Shown: piece after piece, positions 1 to 9,954 of the stretch
Position numbering within the stretch: position 1 is the stretch's first letter
Layout of the letters: the number at the start of each line of letters is the position of its first letter
Assembly: GCF_008254045.1 (NCBI RefSeq)
Contig: NZ_CP042425.1
Span: 2,480,001-2,544,000, forward strand
Direction of reading: 5' to 3'
From: Limnoglobus roseus
GTDB lineage: Bacteria; Planctomycetota; Planctomycetia; Gemmatales; Gemmataceae
DNA length: 64,000 bases
Notes under the pieces: generated by a model
Database searches by the model: none
What the model was told of the DNA's origin: nothing
The model's input: only the letters and a program-made list of their open reading frames with translations
Made by a program: the position numbers and the translations under genes

Positions 1-2
1 CC

Positions 3-98
3 GAACCCCGCATCCGAGAAAAGTTTGGCAAGGACATCTTTGAAGAGTGTTGGAACGAGGCGAAACAGGCGATCCCAAAGAAGCCGGTCGATCGTTAG
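3..98 (+). CDS. C-terminal end of an unidentified protein (cut by window edge)
   Basis: The third forward frame is open from the window edge to a TAG at 96-98 and gives 31 residues rich in Lys, Glu and Arg, ending in PKKPVDR. No family can be named from so short a tail. Its stop is followed by a strong inverted repeat at 115-162 and the next gene converges on it, which is what the true end of a gene should look like. The competing forward frame that starts at 25 runs through the repeat into the antisense of the next gene and looks like a shadow. Confidence 0.5.
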   Translation, partial: EPRIREKFGKDIFEECWNEAKQAIPKKPVDR

Positions 99-114
99 TT
101 TCGATTTCATTTCC

Positions 115-162
115 CGCGTAGCGGGTCGGCCAACGGCCGGTCGATGGCCGACCCGCTACGCG
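115..162. terminator. Perfect 18-bp inverted repeat between convergent genes
   Basis: Arms 115-132 and 145-162 (CGCGTAGCGGGTCGGCCA and its exact complement) enclose a 12-nt loop. It lies between the plus-strand gene ending at 98 and the minus-strand gene ending at 181, so it can serve both as a terminator. There is no clear T-run. Confidence 0.7.
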
Positions 163-180
163 GCTCAAGACGAGTTGACG

Positions 181-1173
181 TCACGCCGCCCGCTTCATCT
201 CTCGGTTCTGCGGCTGCTTCGTGATTCGCTCCACCCACCCGTCCACTTCCTCGCGCGGCAGCATTCGCAGCAGGTGCAGTTCGCCCTTGAGGGCCGAGAA
301 CCTGCGGCCGACGGGCCACTGTCGCGGGTACGTGGCCTCGCCGAGCAGCAGCACGCGCTCGCCGAGGACCGTCGGAATCACATGCGGCGATTCGTGGCCC
401 CACAGCCAGTTCGCGGCCCCGTCGAAGCCGGTCGGCAGTGTGCCGTCGCTTCGCAGGGCGTTAGGGCGGAATAGTTGGTAGCTCGCGGTCGCGATTTCGG
501 CGGCGGGGTCGGTCGGCTGGTCGATGTAAGCGTCGGCGACCCGTGCATCGGGGGCGGTGCCGGGGAAGTAGCCGCGGGTCGGTGAGCCGGTCGCGGCGTC
601 GGCCAGAAGGACGTGCAGTTGGTCGAGGTTCACGATGCCCTGCAACTGGAAGCGGAAGCCGGCGCGGGCCGCGGGGTACAGCACCGTGACGATCACGTCG
701 TCGGTCGCGGCGAGGAGGGCCGCGAACTCGTGACAGGCATTGTGGTTGGCGGCGAAACTCGCCAGCCGGTCGCGCAGTTGCGGCACCGCACGGGCCACGC
801 GGCGGACTTCCACGCTGGCGGCACAGGCCGTGAAGGCGTCGTCGATCAGGTCGGTGAGGTCGGCCCACGCCCTCGCCCCGATCGGCATCTGGCGGGCCGT
901 CGGGACCGTGAAGCGGTCGGCGAGGAAGTTCGGCCGGGCGGCCGGGCGTTCCTGGCCTTTCGAACCGGCGAAGAAGAACAGGGGCGGCACGCCCCAGCGT
1001 GTGGCCTTCCGTTCCCGCGCCCGGCAGGCGTCGCGGAACGGGACCGCGGCGGCCAGTGTGTCGTTGAGCTTCCGCAGCAGGCCGAGGGCGGCGAACGCGA
1101 CGTTCGGCCCGTCGGCTTGCACGCCGGGCCGTCGGCTCGGCCCGGCTCGGAAGGGAATCACGTCTCGCGGCAT
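181..1173 (-). CDS. Unknown cytoplasmic protein of 330 residues
   Basis: I do not recognise the family. The frame is open for 356 codons. I place the start at the ATG at 1173 (MPRDVIPF) because GAGGA lies 7 nt upstream on the minus strand; ATG 1191 is a weaker alternative. No signal peptide or membrane segment is visible. The protein is rich in Ala and Arg, has an aromatic stretch PLFFFAGSKGQ near residue 70 and ends in a basic tail (QPQNREMKRAA). It may follow the phosphoesterase gene upstream on the same strand, about 70 nt away. Function unknown. Confidence 0.7.
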   Translation of the reverse strand: MPRDVIPFRAGPSRRPGVQADGPNVAFAALGLLRKLNDTLAAAVPFRDACRARERKATRWGVPPLFFFAGSKGQERPAARPNFLADRFTVPTARQMPIGARAWADLTDLIDDAFTACAASVEVRRVARAVPQLRDRLASFAANHNACHEFAALLAATDDVIVTVLYPAARAGFRFQLQGIVNLDQLHVLLADAATGSPTRGYFPGTAPDARVADAYIDQPTDPAAEIATASYQLFRPNALRSDGTLPTGFDGAANWLWGHESPHVIPTVLGERVLLLGEATYPRQWPVGRRFSALKGELHLLRMLPREEVDGWVERITKQPQNREMKRAA

Positions 1174-1247
1174 CGGGTGGTCCTCATCCATGAGTACCCC
1201 ATTACCGCACGAACCGCCGAATCGTGCAAGCCGAAGTGCGGCCGCCG

Positions 1248-3854
1248 TCAATCGTCGTCGTCATCGTCCTTCTTGTCCTTCTTCGGCTTCACCGGGACGA
1301 AGAACGCCGCCCGCACCGGGGCCGGCATCCGGCTGTTCGCCCCCTTCACCGACTTCCAGATGATGTCGTTGAACTGCAGGTCGTCGGCTTGGTCCTCTTT
1401 CGCGAGGTTCAGCTTCTGCGATAAGGCCGCGCCGACCGCCCCCGGCTTGTTCAGGGCCTTAATGTCCACCTTCGCCTGGGCGTGCGTGTAGGGGGTGAAG
1501 TCCGGCGTCGCCGAGAACGAGTGGTACATCGGCCGGGCGGCCGCGTCGAACTGGCTCATCGGCTTCAGGCCGAGGATCAGTTCCATCGTCCGCAACAAAC
1601 TACTGGTCGAGTACATGGTCGAGTCCACGAACTTCCGCTTCGTGTACGGCGAAATCACCAGCGCCTCGACGCGGTGGGCGTCCACGTGGTCAGGGCCGTT
1701 CTGGGCGTCGTCTTCGATCACGAAGATGGCCGTCTCCTTCCAGAACTTCGACTTGCTCACCGCCTCGACGATGCGACCGAGGGCCAGGTCGTTGTCGGCC
1801 ACCATCGCGCTCGGCGTCGGCTTGCCGACCCGCGTGCCGGCCGTGTGGTCGTTCGGCAGCTTGATGATCGTGAGTCGCGGGAACGTGCCCTCCTTCTCGA
1901 AGCGGGCGAGTTCTTCGATGAACCGATCGGCCCGAGCCTGGTCGGTCACGTCCAGATCGTAGCTGCGGAACTTCGGGTCGAAGTGGCCTTCGAGCGCCTT
2001 CACCGTGGCCCGGCCGTCCTCGAAGGTACCGTCGGCCTTCTTCTTGCCGTTCTCGATCCACTCGCCGTAGCTGCGGTAGCTCACGCCCGCGTCCTTCGCC
2101 CGGTCCCACAGGTAGCCGCCGGCCGGCCGGGCCATCTCGTCCATCGCCCCCTCGGCCGGGTAGCCGAACGTCTTCTTTGGACTGCCGCGGTAGCTCAGCG
2201 GCCACATCTTTTCGACGAAGTCCGTGGCGTAGGCCCCCATACTCCACTCGTGCCCGTCGGCCGAGACTTCCCCCTCGACGTAGGTGTTGTCGAGCAGTAC
2301 GAACTCCGTCGCCAGCTTGTGCAAGTTCGGCGTGACCTGTTCCGGGAACAGGCACAGCGACGGCTCGCCGTTGCCCGCCTTGATGTCGCCGAAGACCTGA
2401 TCGTAGGTGCGGTTCTCCTTCACGACGTAGATGCAGTGCTTGATCGGCGACTTGTCGCCCGCCTTCCGTGGGATCGGGTTGTCGGCGGCCACGCCCTCGG
2501 CTCGCGGCTCGTTCTCCTTGTTCAGCGGGCTGCACTGGTACGCGACCTTCGAATACTTCGCCATGTCGGCCGGCGTCGGCAGCGGGATCGTGCTGACGGT
2601 GCCGGAAAAGAGGCTGCCGATGTACTCGATGGTCGTCGTCGGTTTCTCCGGGTTCGGCCCGCTGGGGTTCGCCTTCGAGACGCGGCCTTTGCCGTTGGCC
2701 ACGTAGAGCGTCTTGTCCTTCGGGTTGAAGCGGACGCTCGTCGGGTACCAACTCGTGGGGATGAAGCCGAGCGGCTTCACGGCCTTCGGGTCGGCGACGT
2801 TGAACACGGCGAGGTTGTTCGCGTCGGCGTTGGCCACGAACAACATCTCGCCGTCGGGCGTCAGGCACAGGCTGTTCGGCGTGTTGCCGCTGGGGGCCTG
2901 CGGGTAGAGGGCACAGTGAATCGTCTGCACCGTCTCGCCGGTGGCGGTGTCGAAGACGCTGACCTTCGTGGAGTTGGCGCACGCGACGAACAGCGTCCTG
3001 CCGTTCGGTGACAGGGCCATCTCGGTCGGGTGGGCCGCCGTCGGCCAGCCGGCAACGACCTTGTTCGTTTCCAGGTCGATGACGGCGACCTTCGCGTTCG
3101 CCCACAGCGACACGAACAGCCGCCGGCCGGACCGTTCGGCGAGGCAGGTGTACGGGAACGAGTTGTCCTTCACGACGCCCTTGCTCATGTCGTCGGCCAC
3201 GTCTTTGTCCACTTCCCGACGGTTGTCCGGCGGGCTGGGCGGGTCGCCGAGCGGCACTTCCGGCTTCGTCTCGGCGGCGGTCAGGCGGATGACGACCTTG
3301 TTGTCCGGGTTGTCGAGCGGGACGCGCACCACGGCGTCAGCCCACACGGCCGCCACGAAGAGATCCTTCCCGGTCGTGTCGAGGCACAGGCCGCCCGCGA
3401 CCATGCGGCCCTTCTCCTCGGCGATGCTGATCGTGCGGGCGTTGTGCAGGAGGCCCTTGTCGAAGTCCCAGACGTGGACGCGGTCGAACTCGCCGCCGCT
3501 GGCGTAGAGTTGCTTGCCGTCCGGCGAGAACGCGAGGCCGGTGAACGACTGCGGCATCGTCACCCGCGACACGATCTTCCGCGTCGTGTCGGCGAGGCCG
3601 ATGATGGCGACTTCGTGATCGCGGTAGCCGTTGTGCAGCACCGCGGCGAACTGCCCGGTCGGGTGGAACTGGATGTTCACGGGGAAGTCGCCCACGTCGA
3701 TCTGCTTGCCGGTCGCGTTGAGCTTCCAGCCGTTCGGCAACTGCACGAAGCCGTCCCGTTGAAGCCCCGGCAGCACGCGGGCCGGCGGCGGGGTTTTGGG
3801 TTCCTGTGCGACGGCAACGAGGCCGAGCAAAACGAACAAGGCAAGGGTCCGCAT
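1248..3854 (-). CDS. Secreted YVTN-type beta-propeller fused to phosphoesterase
   Basis: The 868-residue protein starts at ATG 3854, with GGAG 8 nt upstream, and has a signal peptide (MRTLALFVLLGLVAVAQ). Residues about 45-440 form propeller repeats of the YVTN/WD type (FSPDGKQLYASGG, LSPNGRTLFVACANS, LTPDGEMLFVANADANN). From about residue 475 comes a phosphoesterase/alkaline-phosphatase-fold domain with KENRTYDQVFGD, DNTYVEGEVSADGHEW and FVIEDDAQNGPDHVDAHR, the metal-binding motifs typical of the phospholipase C/acid phosphatase group. The C-terminus is a Lys-rich stretch followed by six aspartates. It is probably a periplasmic or surface hydrolase; the substrate is unknown. Confidence 0.85.
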   Translation of the reverse strand: MRTLALFVLLGLVAVAQEPKTPPPARVLPGLQRDGFVQLPNGWKLNATGKQIDVGDFPVNIQFHPTGQFAAVLHNGYRDHEVAIIGLADTTRKIVSRVTMPQSFTGLAFSPDGKQLYASGGEFDRVHVWDFDKGLLHNARTISIAEEKGRMVAGGLCLDTTGKDLFVAAVWADAVVRVPLDNPDNKVVIRLTAAETKPEVPLGDPPSPPDNRREVDKDVADDMSKGVVKDNSFPYTCLAERSGRRLFVSLWANAKVAVIDLETNKVVAGWPTAAHPTEMALSPNGRTLFVACANSTKVSVFDTATGETVQTIHCALYPQAPSGNTPNSLCLTPDGEMLFVANADANNLAVFNVADPKAVKPLGFIPTSWYPTSVRFNPKDKTLYVANGKGRVSKANPSGPNPEKPTTTIEYIGSLFSGTVSTIPLPTPADMAKYSKVAYQCSPLNKENEPRAEGVAADNPIPRKAGDKSPIKHCIYVVKENRTYDQVFGDIKAGNGEPSLCLFPEQVTPNLHKLATEFVLLDNTYVEGEVSADGHEWSMGAYATDFVEKMWPLSYRGSPKKTFGYPAEGAMDEMARPAGGYLWDRAKDAGVSYRSYGEWIENGKKKADGTFEDGRATVKALEGHFDPKFRSYDLDVTDQARADRFIEELARFEKEGTFPRLTIIKLPNDHTAGTRVGKPTPSAMVADNDLALGRIVEAVSKSKFWKETAIFVIEDDAQNGPDHVDAHRVEALVISPYTKRKFVDSTMYSTSSLLRTMELILGLKPMSQFDAAARPMYHSFSATPDFTPYTHAQAKVDIKALNKPGAVGAALSQKLNLAKEDQADDLQFNDIIWKSVKGANSRMPAPVRAAFFVPVKPKKDKKDDDDDD

Positions 3855-3936
3855 GGGAAGTGCTCCGGGTGGGTGCCGGGTATTATGCGAACGCGGACGG
3901 CGAGGGGACATGAAGTTCGTGTGAGGACCGATGAAG

Positions 3937-4039
3937 ATGAAGGGATGAACAGGTGACTTGGTGATGGGGTGATAAACCGAAACCCGGTGGCGACCGGTTT
4001 TCTCACCACTTCACTTCTTCACCCGCTCACCCCTTCATC
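3937..4039. repeat. Imperfect GTGA/TCAC inverted repeat
   Basis: The left side repeats GTGA-type units (AGGGATGAACAGGTGA, GGTGATGGGGTGATAA). The right side answers with TCAC units (TTCACCCGCTCACCCC). It lies just after the stop of the EF-Tu gene. The same kind of repeat occurs at 45801-45900. It may be a terminator or a dispersed intergenic repeat. Confidence 0.5.
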
Positions 4040-4042
4040 GAA

Positions 4043-5218
4043 CTAAGCCAGCACTTCACTCACCTTGCCGCTGCCCACGGTCTTGCCGCCCTCGCGGATG
4101 GCGAACCGGCTGCCGGCTTCGAGGGCGATCGGTTTCTCCAGGCGGACTTCCACCCGCGTGTTGTCCCCCGGCATCACCATCTCGACCCCGCCCGGCAGTT
4201 GCACTTCGCCCGTCACGTTCGTGGTGCGAACGTAGAACTGCGGCTTGTACCCCGTGAAGAACGGCGTGTGACGGCCGCCCTCCTTTTGCGTCAGCACGTA
4301 CAGTTCCGCGCGGAAGCGGCTACGCGGCTGGATGCTCCGCAAGGCAGCAATCACCTGCCCGCGTTGCACCTGGTCCGCCCGCACGCCCCGCAACAGGACG
4401 CCGACGTTCTGCCCGGCCTCGGCCACTTCGACGACCCGCTTGAAGGCTTCGACGCTCGTGACGACGGTTTCCACCACGTCGCCGAGCCCGAGCACTTCGA
4501 CCTTGTCGCCGATTTTGACCGTGCCCTGTTCGATCTTGCCGGTCGCCACCGTGCCGCGGCCCTCGATCGTGTGAATGCCTTCCACGGCCATCAGGAACGG
4601 CCGGTCGATGGCCCGCACCGGCTCCGGGATGGACGTGTCGAGGGCGGCTAACAACTCCGCGATGCAGCGGGTGAACGCGGCATCCTTCGGGTGGTCGAGT
4701 GCCCCCTTCGCGTTGCCCCGAACGAACGGCACGGCATCGCCGTCGAAGCCGAACCGCGTGAGCAACTCCCGCGTTTCGAGTTCAACGAGGTCGATCAGGT
4801 CGGGGTCGTCAACGAGGTCGATCTTGTTGAGGAACACGACGATCTTCGGAACGCCGACCTGCCGGGCGAGCAGGACGTGTTCGCGGGTCTGCGGCATCGG
4901 GCCGTCCACGGCCGACAGCAACAGCACCGCCCCGTCCATCTGGGCGGCCCCGGTGATCATGTTCTTCACATAATCGGCGTGGCCGGGGCAGTCGATGTGG
5001 GCGTAGTGCCGCGTGGCGGTTTCGTACTCGACGTGCGAGGCCGTGATGGTCACGGTCTTCGTGTCGTCGCGCCGGGTGCCGCCCTTCGCAATGGCGTGGT
5101 AGTCTTTGATCTTGGCGAGGCCCTGTTGGGCTTGCACCGCGAGGATCGCGGCCGTGAGGGTCGTTTTACCGTGGTCGATGTGACCGATGGTGCCGACGTT
5201 GATGTGGGTCTTCTTCAA
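4043..5218 (-). CDS. tuf: Elongation factor Tu, divergent form
   Basis: A full-length EF-Tu-like GTPase of 391 residues, close to the usual 394. It would carry aminoacyl-tRNA to the ribosome. G1 is GHIDHGKT (residues 12-19), G3 is DCPGHADY and G4 is NKID; the end [15 protein letters not shown] is typical. The switch I/effector stretch differs from the usual EEKARGITI, reading [10 protein letters not shown] with the key Thr kept, and G5 reads RGNAKGAL instead of RGSALKAL. No ATG lies near the conserved start; TTG at 5218, giving [13 protein letters not shown], fits family length best. The longer frame up to 5479 is arginine-rich and not EF-Tu-like. No ribosomal genes lie nearby, so it may be a second copy. 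Confidence 0.85.
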   Translation of the reverse strand: MKKTHINVGTIGHIDHGKTTLTAAILAVQAQQGLAKIKDYHAIAKGGTRRDDTKTVTITASHVEYETATRHYAHIDCPGHADYVKNMITGAAQMDGAVLLLSAVDGPMPQTREHVLLARQVGVPKIVVFLNKIDLVDDPDLIDLVELETRELLTRFGFDGDAVPFVRGNAKGALDHPKDAAFTRCIAELLAALDTSIPEPVRAIDRPFLMAVEGIHTIEGRGTVATGKIEQGTVKIGDKVEVLGLGDVVETVVTSVEAFKRVVEVAEAGQNVGVLLRGVRADQVQRGQVIAALRSIQPRSRFRAELYVLTQKEGGRHTPFFTGYKPQFYVRTTNVTGEVQLPGGVEMVMPGDNTRVEVRLEKPIALEAGSRFAIREGGKTVGSGKVSEVLA

Positions 5219-5442
5219 GGGATCACGCAAACTCCCGGTCGCGACGAGCGACCTACGGGTTTGCCGGGCCGGCCTGCCCAACCGCGATTCGCGATCTTTT
5301 CGCCACAACGAGCGACACCAGGGCGACAGTTCCCGGCGATGCCACCAGGCGAAGCGAGGGACACGCAGGGCGGGCGGAAGGTTCACGCGGGGCGGCCTCC
5401 GTAAGATGACTCGCACTCTCCGACCTTCGCGAGAAACCATCC

Positions 5443-7047
5443 ATGCGTGTCCACCACTTGTTGATTCCCCTGCTCGCAATGGCCGGCCGAGTCGCGGCCG
5501 AGGGGCCGAGTGCCGAGCGGATGAAGGCCGACGTGGCGTACCTCGCCGGCGACCGGCTCGAAGGCCGCGGTCCGGGCACGCGCGGCGAGGAACTCACCAC
5601 CGAGTACCTCGTCAAAGAGTTCACGAAGGCCGGCCTCAAGCCCGCCGGCGAGAAGGGCACGTTCTTCCAGGCGGTGCCCCTGCTGAAAATCACCACCGAT
5701 CCGTCGGCGACCCTGACGGCAACCGCCGGCGACCGCACGCTGAACTTCCGCATCGAGGAAGAGTTCGCCGGCATCACCCACACGCAGCGCGAGGCGGCGG
5801 CGGTCGACGCGGAAGCCGTCTTCCTCGGCCACGGCATCACCGCCCCGGAGTTCGACTGGAACGACTACAAGGACATCGACGTGAAGGGCAAGGTCGTCGT
5901 CTTGTTCACCAACGAGCCGCCGTCGGACGACCCGAAGTTCTTCGGCGGCAAGGCGCTCACCTACTACGGCCGGTGGACCTACAAGTTCGAGGAGGCCGCC
6001 CGCCGCGGCGCGAAGGCGTGCTTCATCATCCACACGCCGGAAACGGCCGGCTACCCGTACTCGGTCGTGAAGCGGCTCGAAGGGGAGCAACTGAAGCACG
6101 ACCCAGGCAGCCCACAGTTGACGTTCGCCGGGTGGCTGTCGCGCTCGGCCGGGGAGAAACTGTTCGCCCTGTCCGGCCGCACCGTGGACAGTGCCTTGAA
6201 GGAGGCCGACACCCGCGGGTTCAAGGCCGTGCCGCTCGGCGTGAAGGTGAAGGGCGAGTTCCCGACGAAAGTCGAAAAGCTCGTCAGCAACAACGTCATC
6301 GGCAGCGCGGAAGGCAGCGACCCCGCGTTGAAGTCCGAGGCTGTCGTATTCACGGCTCACTGGGACCACCTCGGCGTCGGCCGGGCGGTGATTGGCGATT
6401 CGATCTATAACGGTGCGGCCGACAACGCAACCGGCTGCGCGATTCTGATGGAACTGGCTCGCGAGTGGTCCAAGCTGTCGCCGAAGCCGAAGCGGTCGGC
6501 GTTATTCCTGGCGGTGACGGCCGAGGAGAAGGGCTTGCTCGGCTCGAAGTTCTACGCCGATCACCCGACCGTGTCGCTGGGGAAGACGGCGATCAACTTG
6601 AACTTCGACATGGTGCTGCCGCTGGGCGTGCCGGAATCGGTGGTCGTCACCGGGGCGGAGCGAACGACGGCGTTCCCGATCGTACAGGAGATGGCGTCGA
6701 AGAACCACCTCGCCATTGAGCCGGACCAGCGGGCACACCTGGGCATCTTCTACCGCTCCGACCACTTCTCGATGGCCCGTGCCGGAGTGCCGGCGTTCTC
6801 GGTCGGAGCGGGCGGGAAGGTGCAGGGCAAGCCGGCCGACTTCGCGAAGAAGGCTCACCAGGAGTTCACCGATAAGGCGTACCACACGCCGCAAGACGAG
6901 TTGAAGACCGACTGGGACTTTAGCGGCTTCCCAACGCTCGTGAGCTTCGCCCGCGACGTGGCCGTCGCGGCAGCCAACGCCGACACGCTGCCGACGTGGG
7001 TGGCCGGCGACGAGTTCAAGCCGGCCCGTGACAAGAGCATGAAGTGA
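5443..7047 (+). CDS. Secreted M28-family zinc metallopeptidase with PA domain
   Basis: The 534-residue protein has an N-terminal signal peptide ([20 protein letters not shown]). A protease-associated insert comes first ([34 protein letters not shown]). The M28 catalytic domain follows, with the expected ligands in order: [31 protein letters not shown] and YHTPQDE. Such enzymes remove amino-terminal residues from peptides outside the cytoplasm using two zinc ions. It is divergently placed from the EF-Tu gene and followed by a long inverted repeat. A weak GAGAAA precedes the ATG. The exact substrate cannot be read from sequence. Confidence 0.9.
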   Translation: MRVHHLLIPLLAMAGRVAAEGPSAERMKADVAYLAGDRLEGRGPGTRGEELTTEYLVKEFTKAGLKPAGEKGTFFQAVPLLKITTDPSATLTATAGDRTLNFRIEEEFAGITHTQREAAAVDAEAVFLGHGITAPEFDWNDYKDIDVKGKVVVLFTNEPPSDDPKFFGGKALTYYGRWTYKFEEAARRGAKACFIIHTPETAGYPYSVVKRLEGEQLKHDPGSPQLTFAGWLSRSAGEKLFALSGRTVDSALKEADTRGFKAVPLGVKVKGEFPTKVEKLVSNNVIGSAEGSDPALKSEAVVFTAHWDHLGVGRAVIGDSIYNGAADNATGCAILMELAREWSKLSPKPKRSALFLAVTAEEKGLLGSKFYADHPTVSLGKTAINLNFDMVLPLGVPESVVVTGAERTTAFPIVQEMASKNHLAIEPDQRAHLGIFYRSDHFSMARAGVPAFSVGAGGKVQGKPADFAKKAHQEFTDKAYHTPQDELKTDWDFSGFPTLVSFARDVAVAAANADTLPTWVAGDEFKPARDKSMK

Positions 7048-7053
7048 CTCGTT

Positions 7054-7130
7054 TTTTGGAACCCAGAGCGGAAGCGACGGGGTGATGCACTCCGCCCCAC
7101 ACCCCGTCGCTTCCGCTCTGGGTTCCAAAA
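7054..7130. terminator. Perfect 31-bp inverted repeat after the peptidase gene
   Basis: Arms 7054-7084 and 7100-7130 are exact reverse complements over 31 nt (TTTTGGAACCCAGAGCGGAA inward). The loop is 15 nt, and the downstream arm ends in AAAAG, not a T-run. It starts 6 nt past the peptidase stop. Longer than a normal intrinsic terminator. Confidence 0.75.
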
Positions 7131-7177
7131 GAAATTGAGGGGCTGATGTCCCCCTGCCAATGCATTTGAGGTTCCTC

Positions 7178-8533
7178 ATGCGTCTCTGCCTCCTCGCACT
7201 CGTCCTTCTCGCCACCCCTGTCGCTGCGGCTGAGAAGCCGAACATCGTCGTGCTGCTCTGCGACGACCTCGGGTACGGCGACCTCGGCTGCTTCGCGCAC
7301 CCGAAGGTGCTGACACCGAACCTTGACCAACTCGCGAAGGACGGCGTGAAACTCACGCATTGCTACGCCGCCGCGCCGGTCTGCTCGCCGTCGCGGGCGG
7401 GGCTGATGACCGGCCGCGTCCCCAACCGCCTTGGCATCCGCGACTGGATTCCCGCGGCCAGCGGCATCTTCCTGCGGCCGGAGGAAGTGACGGTCGCGCA
7501 GTTGCTTCAGAAGGCCGGGTATAAGACCTGCCACGCGGGGAAGTGGCACCTCAACAGTCAGTTCAACGGCAAGGAATGCACACCCGGCGACGCCGGGTTC
7601 GACCACTGGCTGGCCACGCAGAACAACGCCGCCCCGAACCACCTGAACCCGACGAATTTCGTCCGCAACCGCAAGAAGGCCGGGCCGCTCGAAGGGCCGT
7701 CGTCGCACGTCGTGGTGGCCGAGGCGATGCAGTTCCTCGACACGAACAAGGGAAAGCCGTTCTTCCTGAACCTCTGGTTCCACGAGGCGCACGAGCCGGT
7801 GATGGCGGCCGACGAGTTTCTGAAGCTGTACCCGAACGAAGCCGACCTCGACCACCGGCACTACTACGCCGACGTGTCACAGATGGACGCGGCCGTCGGC
7901 AAGCTTTTGAAGTACCTCGACGACCACAAACTGCGGGACAATACGCTCGTCGTGTTCAGCAGCGACAACGGCCCGGAGACGCACCTCCGCTATGCGAAGG
8001 CCAACCGCTCGCTCGGCTCGCCGGGGCCGCTGAAGGGGATGAAACTGCACGCGAGCGAAGGCGGCCTCCGCGTGCCGGGCATCGTCCGCTGGCCGGGCCG
8101 CGTGACGCCGGGCACAGTTTCCGAGGAGCCGGTGTGCAACGTCGATTTTCTGCCGACGTTCTGCGCCGTCGCGGGGGCCGAGTTGCCGAAGGTGCGAACG
8201 CTCGATGGGGCTGACGCAACGCCGGCGTTCGCCGGGAAGCCGGTTTCGCGGCCGCACCCGCTTTACTGGCAGTACGACTTTGCGATCAGCAAGCCGTGGA
8301 CGGTGGCGATGCGGGACGGCCCGTGGAAGCTGCTCGCAAACGCCGCGTTGGACAAGTTCGAGTTACACAACTTGACCGCCGACACCGCCGAGGCGAAAGA
8401 CTTGGCCGCAAGCGAACCGGACCGAGTGAAGCGGATGGCCGCCGAGATGAAGCGACTGCACGCCGAGGTGAACGCGGAAGGGGCGAAGTCAGGGAATCCG
8501 GTCGTGCCGGTGGTGAAAGAGGGGAACAAGTAA
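7178..8533 (+). CDS. Secreted type I sulfatase
   Basis: A 451-residue sulfatase that hydrolyses sulfate esters, probably of algal or host polysaccharides. The signal peptide is MRLCLLALVLLATPVAAAEK. The metal-binding start is NIVVLLCDDLGYGDLG, and the modification site is CSPSRAGLMTGR, whose Cys69 would become formylglycine. GKWHL and VVFSSDNGPE supply further active-site residues. I prefer ATG 7178 over ATG 7160 because GAGG lies 6 nt before it and the signal peptide then begins cleanly. A formylglycine-generating enzyme is needed but is not in this window. Long inverted repeats flank it on both sides. Confidence 0.93.
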   Translation: MRLCLLALVLLATPVAAAEKPNIVVLLCDDLGYGDLGCFAHPKVLTPNLDQLAKDGVKLTHCYAAAPVCSPSRAGLMTGRVPNRLGIRDWIPAASGIFLRPEEVTVAQLLQKAGYKTCHAGKWHLNSQFNGKECTPGDAGFDHWLATQNNAAPNHLNPTNFVRNRKKAGPLEGPSSHVVVAEAMQFLDTNKGKPFFLNLWFHEAHEPVMAADEFLKLYPNEADLDHRHYYADVSQMDAAVGKLLKYLDDHKLRDNTLVVFSSDNGPETHLRYAKANRSLGSPGPLKGMKLHASEGGLRVPGIVRWPGRVTPGTVSEEPVCNVDFLPTFCAVAGAELPKVRTLDGADATPAFAGKPVSRPHPLYWQYDFAISKPWTVAMRDGPWKLLANAALDKFELHNLTADTAEAKDLAASEPDRVKRMAAEMKRLHAEVNAEGAKSGNPVVPVVKEGNK

Positions 8534-8534
8534 G

Positions 8535-8606
8535 GCGAGCGGCCCGGCGTAAGCGGGCCGTGTCTGGGTGGGCCAAGACACAGCCCGCTTACGCCGGGCC
8601 GCTCGC
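8535..8606. terminator. Perfect 24-bp inverted repeat after the sulfatase gene
   Basis: Arms 8535-8558 and 8583-8606 are exact complements (GCGAGCGGCCCGGCGTAAGC inward). Inside them TGTCT (8561) and AGACA (8576) extend the pairing. It begins right after the sulfatase TAA, before the ECF sigma gene. Confidence 0.75.
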
Positions 8607-8693
8607 TGCTGAAACGGCAAACACGCCCGCAACCGACATCGCCACCACGAACGATTCGTGGCAAGGTTATCGCAAAAACCAGGAGGGGATGTG

Positions 8694-9938
8694 ATGACCG
8701 CACCGGCCGCCGCGACCGTTCGGCAGACCGTGGACGACGTTTACCGCTCCGAGTCCCGCCGCGTGTTCGCGACGCTCACGCGGTTGCTCGGGGACTTCGA
8801 CCTCGCGGAAGAAGCCTTGCACGAGGCGTTCGCGTCGGCTGTCGAGCAGTGGGACGCCGAGGGCGTGCCAACCAACCCACGGGCGTGGCTCGTGTCGGCC
8901 GGGCGGTTCAAGGCCATCGACGCGATCCGCCGCCGCAAACGATTGGACGCCTCCCTCGCGGAGATCAACGAGCGGCAAGAATCCCTCGCCGCCCCAGAAC
9001 GCGACGGCGACGAGATCGAAGACGACCGCTTACGGCTCATCTTCACCTGCTGTCATCCCGCTCTCGCCGTCGAGGCACAAGTCGCGCTCACACTTCGCGA
9101 GGTGTGCGACCTGACGACCGAACAAATCGCGGCCGCTTTCCTCACGACGCCGGCCACGGTCGCGCAGCGGATCGTCCGGGGCAAAGCGAAGATCCGCGGG
9201 GCCGGTATTCCCTACGAAGTGCCCTCGCGGGCCGACCTGCCGGATCGCTTGGATTCCGTACTGTCGGTAATCTACCTCGTCTTCAACGAGGGATACTCGG
9301 CCTCGTCCGGCGAATCGCTCACGCGGGCGGACCTGTCGGCCGAGGCGATCAATCTGGGCCGACTGCTCGTCGAACTTCACCCGGACGCGGACGTCGTCGG
9401 CCTGCTCGCGCTCATGCTCCTCCACGAGTCGCGGCGGGCCGCCCGCACGTCCCCGGACGGCGATTTGATTCTGCTCGAAGACCAGGACCGGACGCGGTGG
9501 AACCGCCGACAGATTGCGGAAGGGCAGGCGCTCGTCGAGCGGGCGCTCGCGGCCGGGCCGGTCGGTGCGTACACGATTCAGGCGGCCATTGCGGCCGTTC
9601 ACGCCGGTGCGGCGGCCTTCGCCGACACCGACTGGCCGCAAATCGTCGTCCTGTACGACCTGCTCGCGCAAGCCGATTCGTCGCCGGTGGTGGAACTTAA
9701 CCGGGCCGTCGCCGTCGCCATGCGGGACGGCCCGCGGGCAGGATTGACCCTCGTCGATGACCTGCTCAACCGCGGCGAATTGGCGAACTACCACCTCGCG
9801 CACGCCGCCCGTGCCGACCTGTGCCGGCGACTCGGCGAGACACCTGCGGCCCGCGAATCGTATCGGCGGGCGTTGGACTTGACGCAGCAGGAACCAGAAC
9901 GCCGGTTCCTGGAGCGACGCCTTCGCGAACTCGCCTGA
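8694..9938 (+). CDS. ECF sigma factor of the ECF42 type with C-terminal extension
   Basis: A 414-residue sigma factor, about twice the normal ECF length. Residues about 10-80 are sigma region 2 ([40 protein letters not shown]). Region 4 follows ([32 protein letters not shown]). From about 180 to the end is the alpha-helical, TPR-like extension typical of ECF42 ([36 protein letters not shown]). AGGAGGGG sits 5 nt before ATG 8694, which settles the start. ECF42 factors lack an anti-sigma factor and act through the extension on nearby DGPF genes, which is exactly the arrangement downstream. Confidence 0.92.
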   Translation: MTAPAAATVRQTVDDVYRSESRRVFATLTRLLGDFDLAEEALHEAFASAVEQWDAEGVPTNPRAWLVSAGRFKAIDAIRRRKRLDASLAEINERQESLAAPERDGDEIEDDRLRLIFTCCHPALAVEAQVALTLREVCDLTTEQIAAAFLTTPATVAQRIVRGKAKIRGAGIPYEVPSRADLPDRLDSVLSVIYLVFNEGYSASSGESLTRADLSAEAINLGRLLVELHPDADVVGLLALMLLHESRRAARTSPDGDLILLEDQDRTRWNRRQIAEGQALVERALAAGPVGAYTIQAAIAAVHAGAAAFADTDWPQIVVLYDLLAQADSSPVVELNRAVAVAMRDGPRAGLTLVDDLLNRGELANYHLAHAARADLCRRLGETPAARESYRRALDLTQQEPERRFLERRLRELA

Positions 9939-9954
9939 ATTTTTCCCGCTCGCC

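Noticed and set aside
1482..3011. 509-codon plus-strand frame opposite the phosphoesterase
   Set aside because: Composition (Arg, Val, Asp, His-rich) is that of an antisense shadow. The minus-strand gene has a signal peptide and catalytic motifs.
5219..5479. N-terminal extension of EF-Tu by 87 codons
   Set aside because: The extension is Arg/Pro-rich and unlike any EF-Tu. The TTG at 5218 gives family length.
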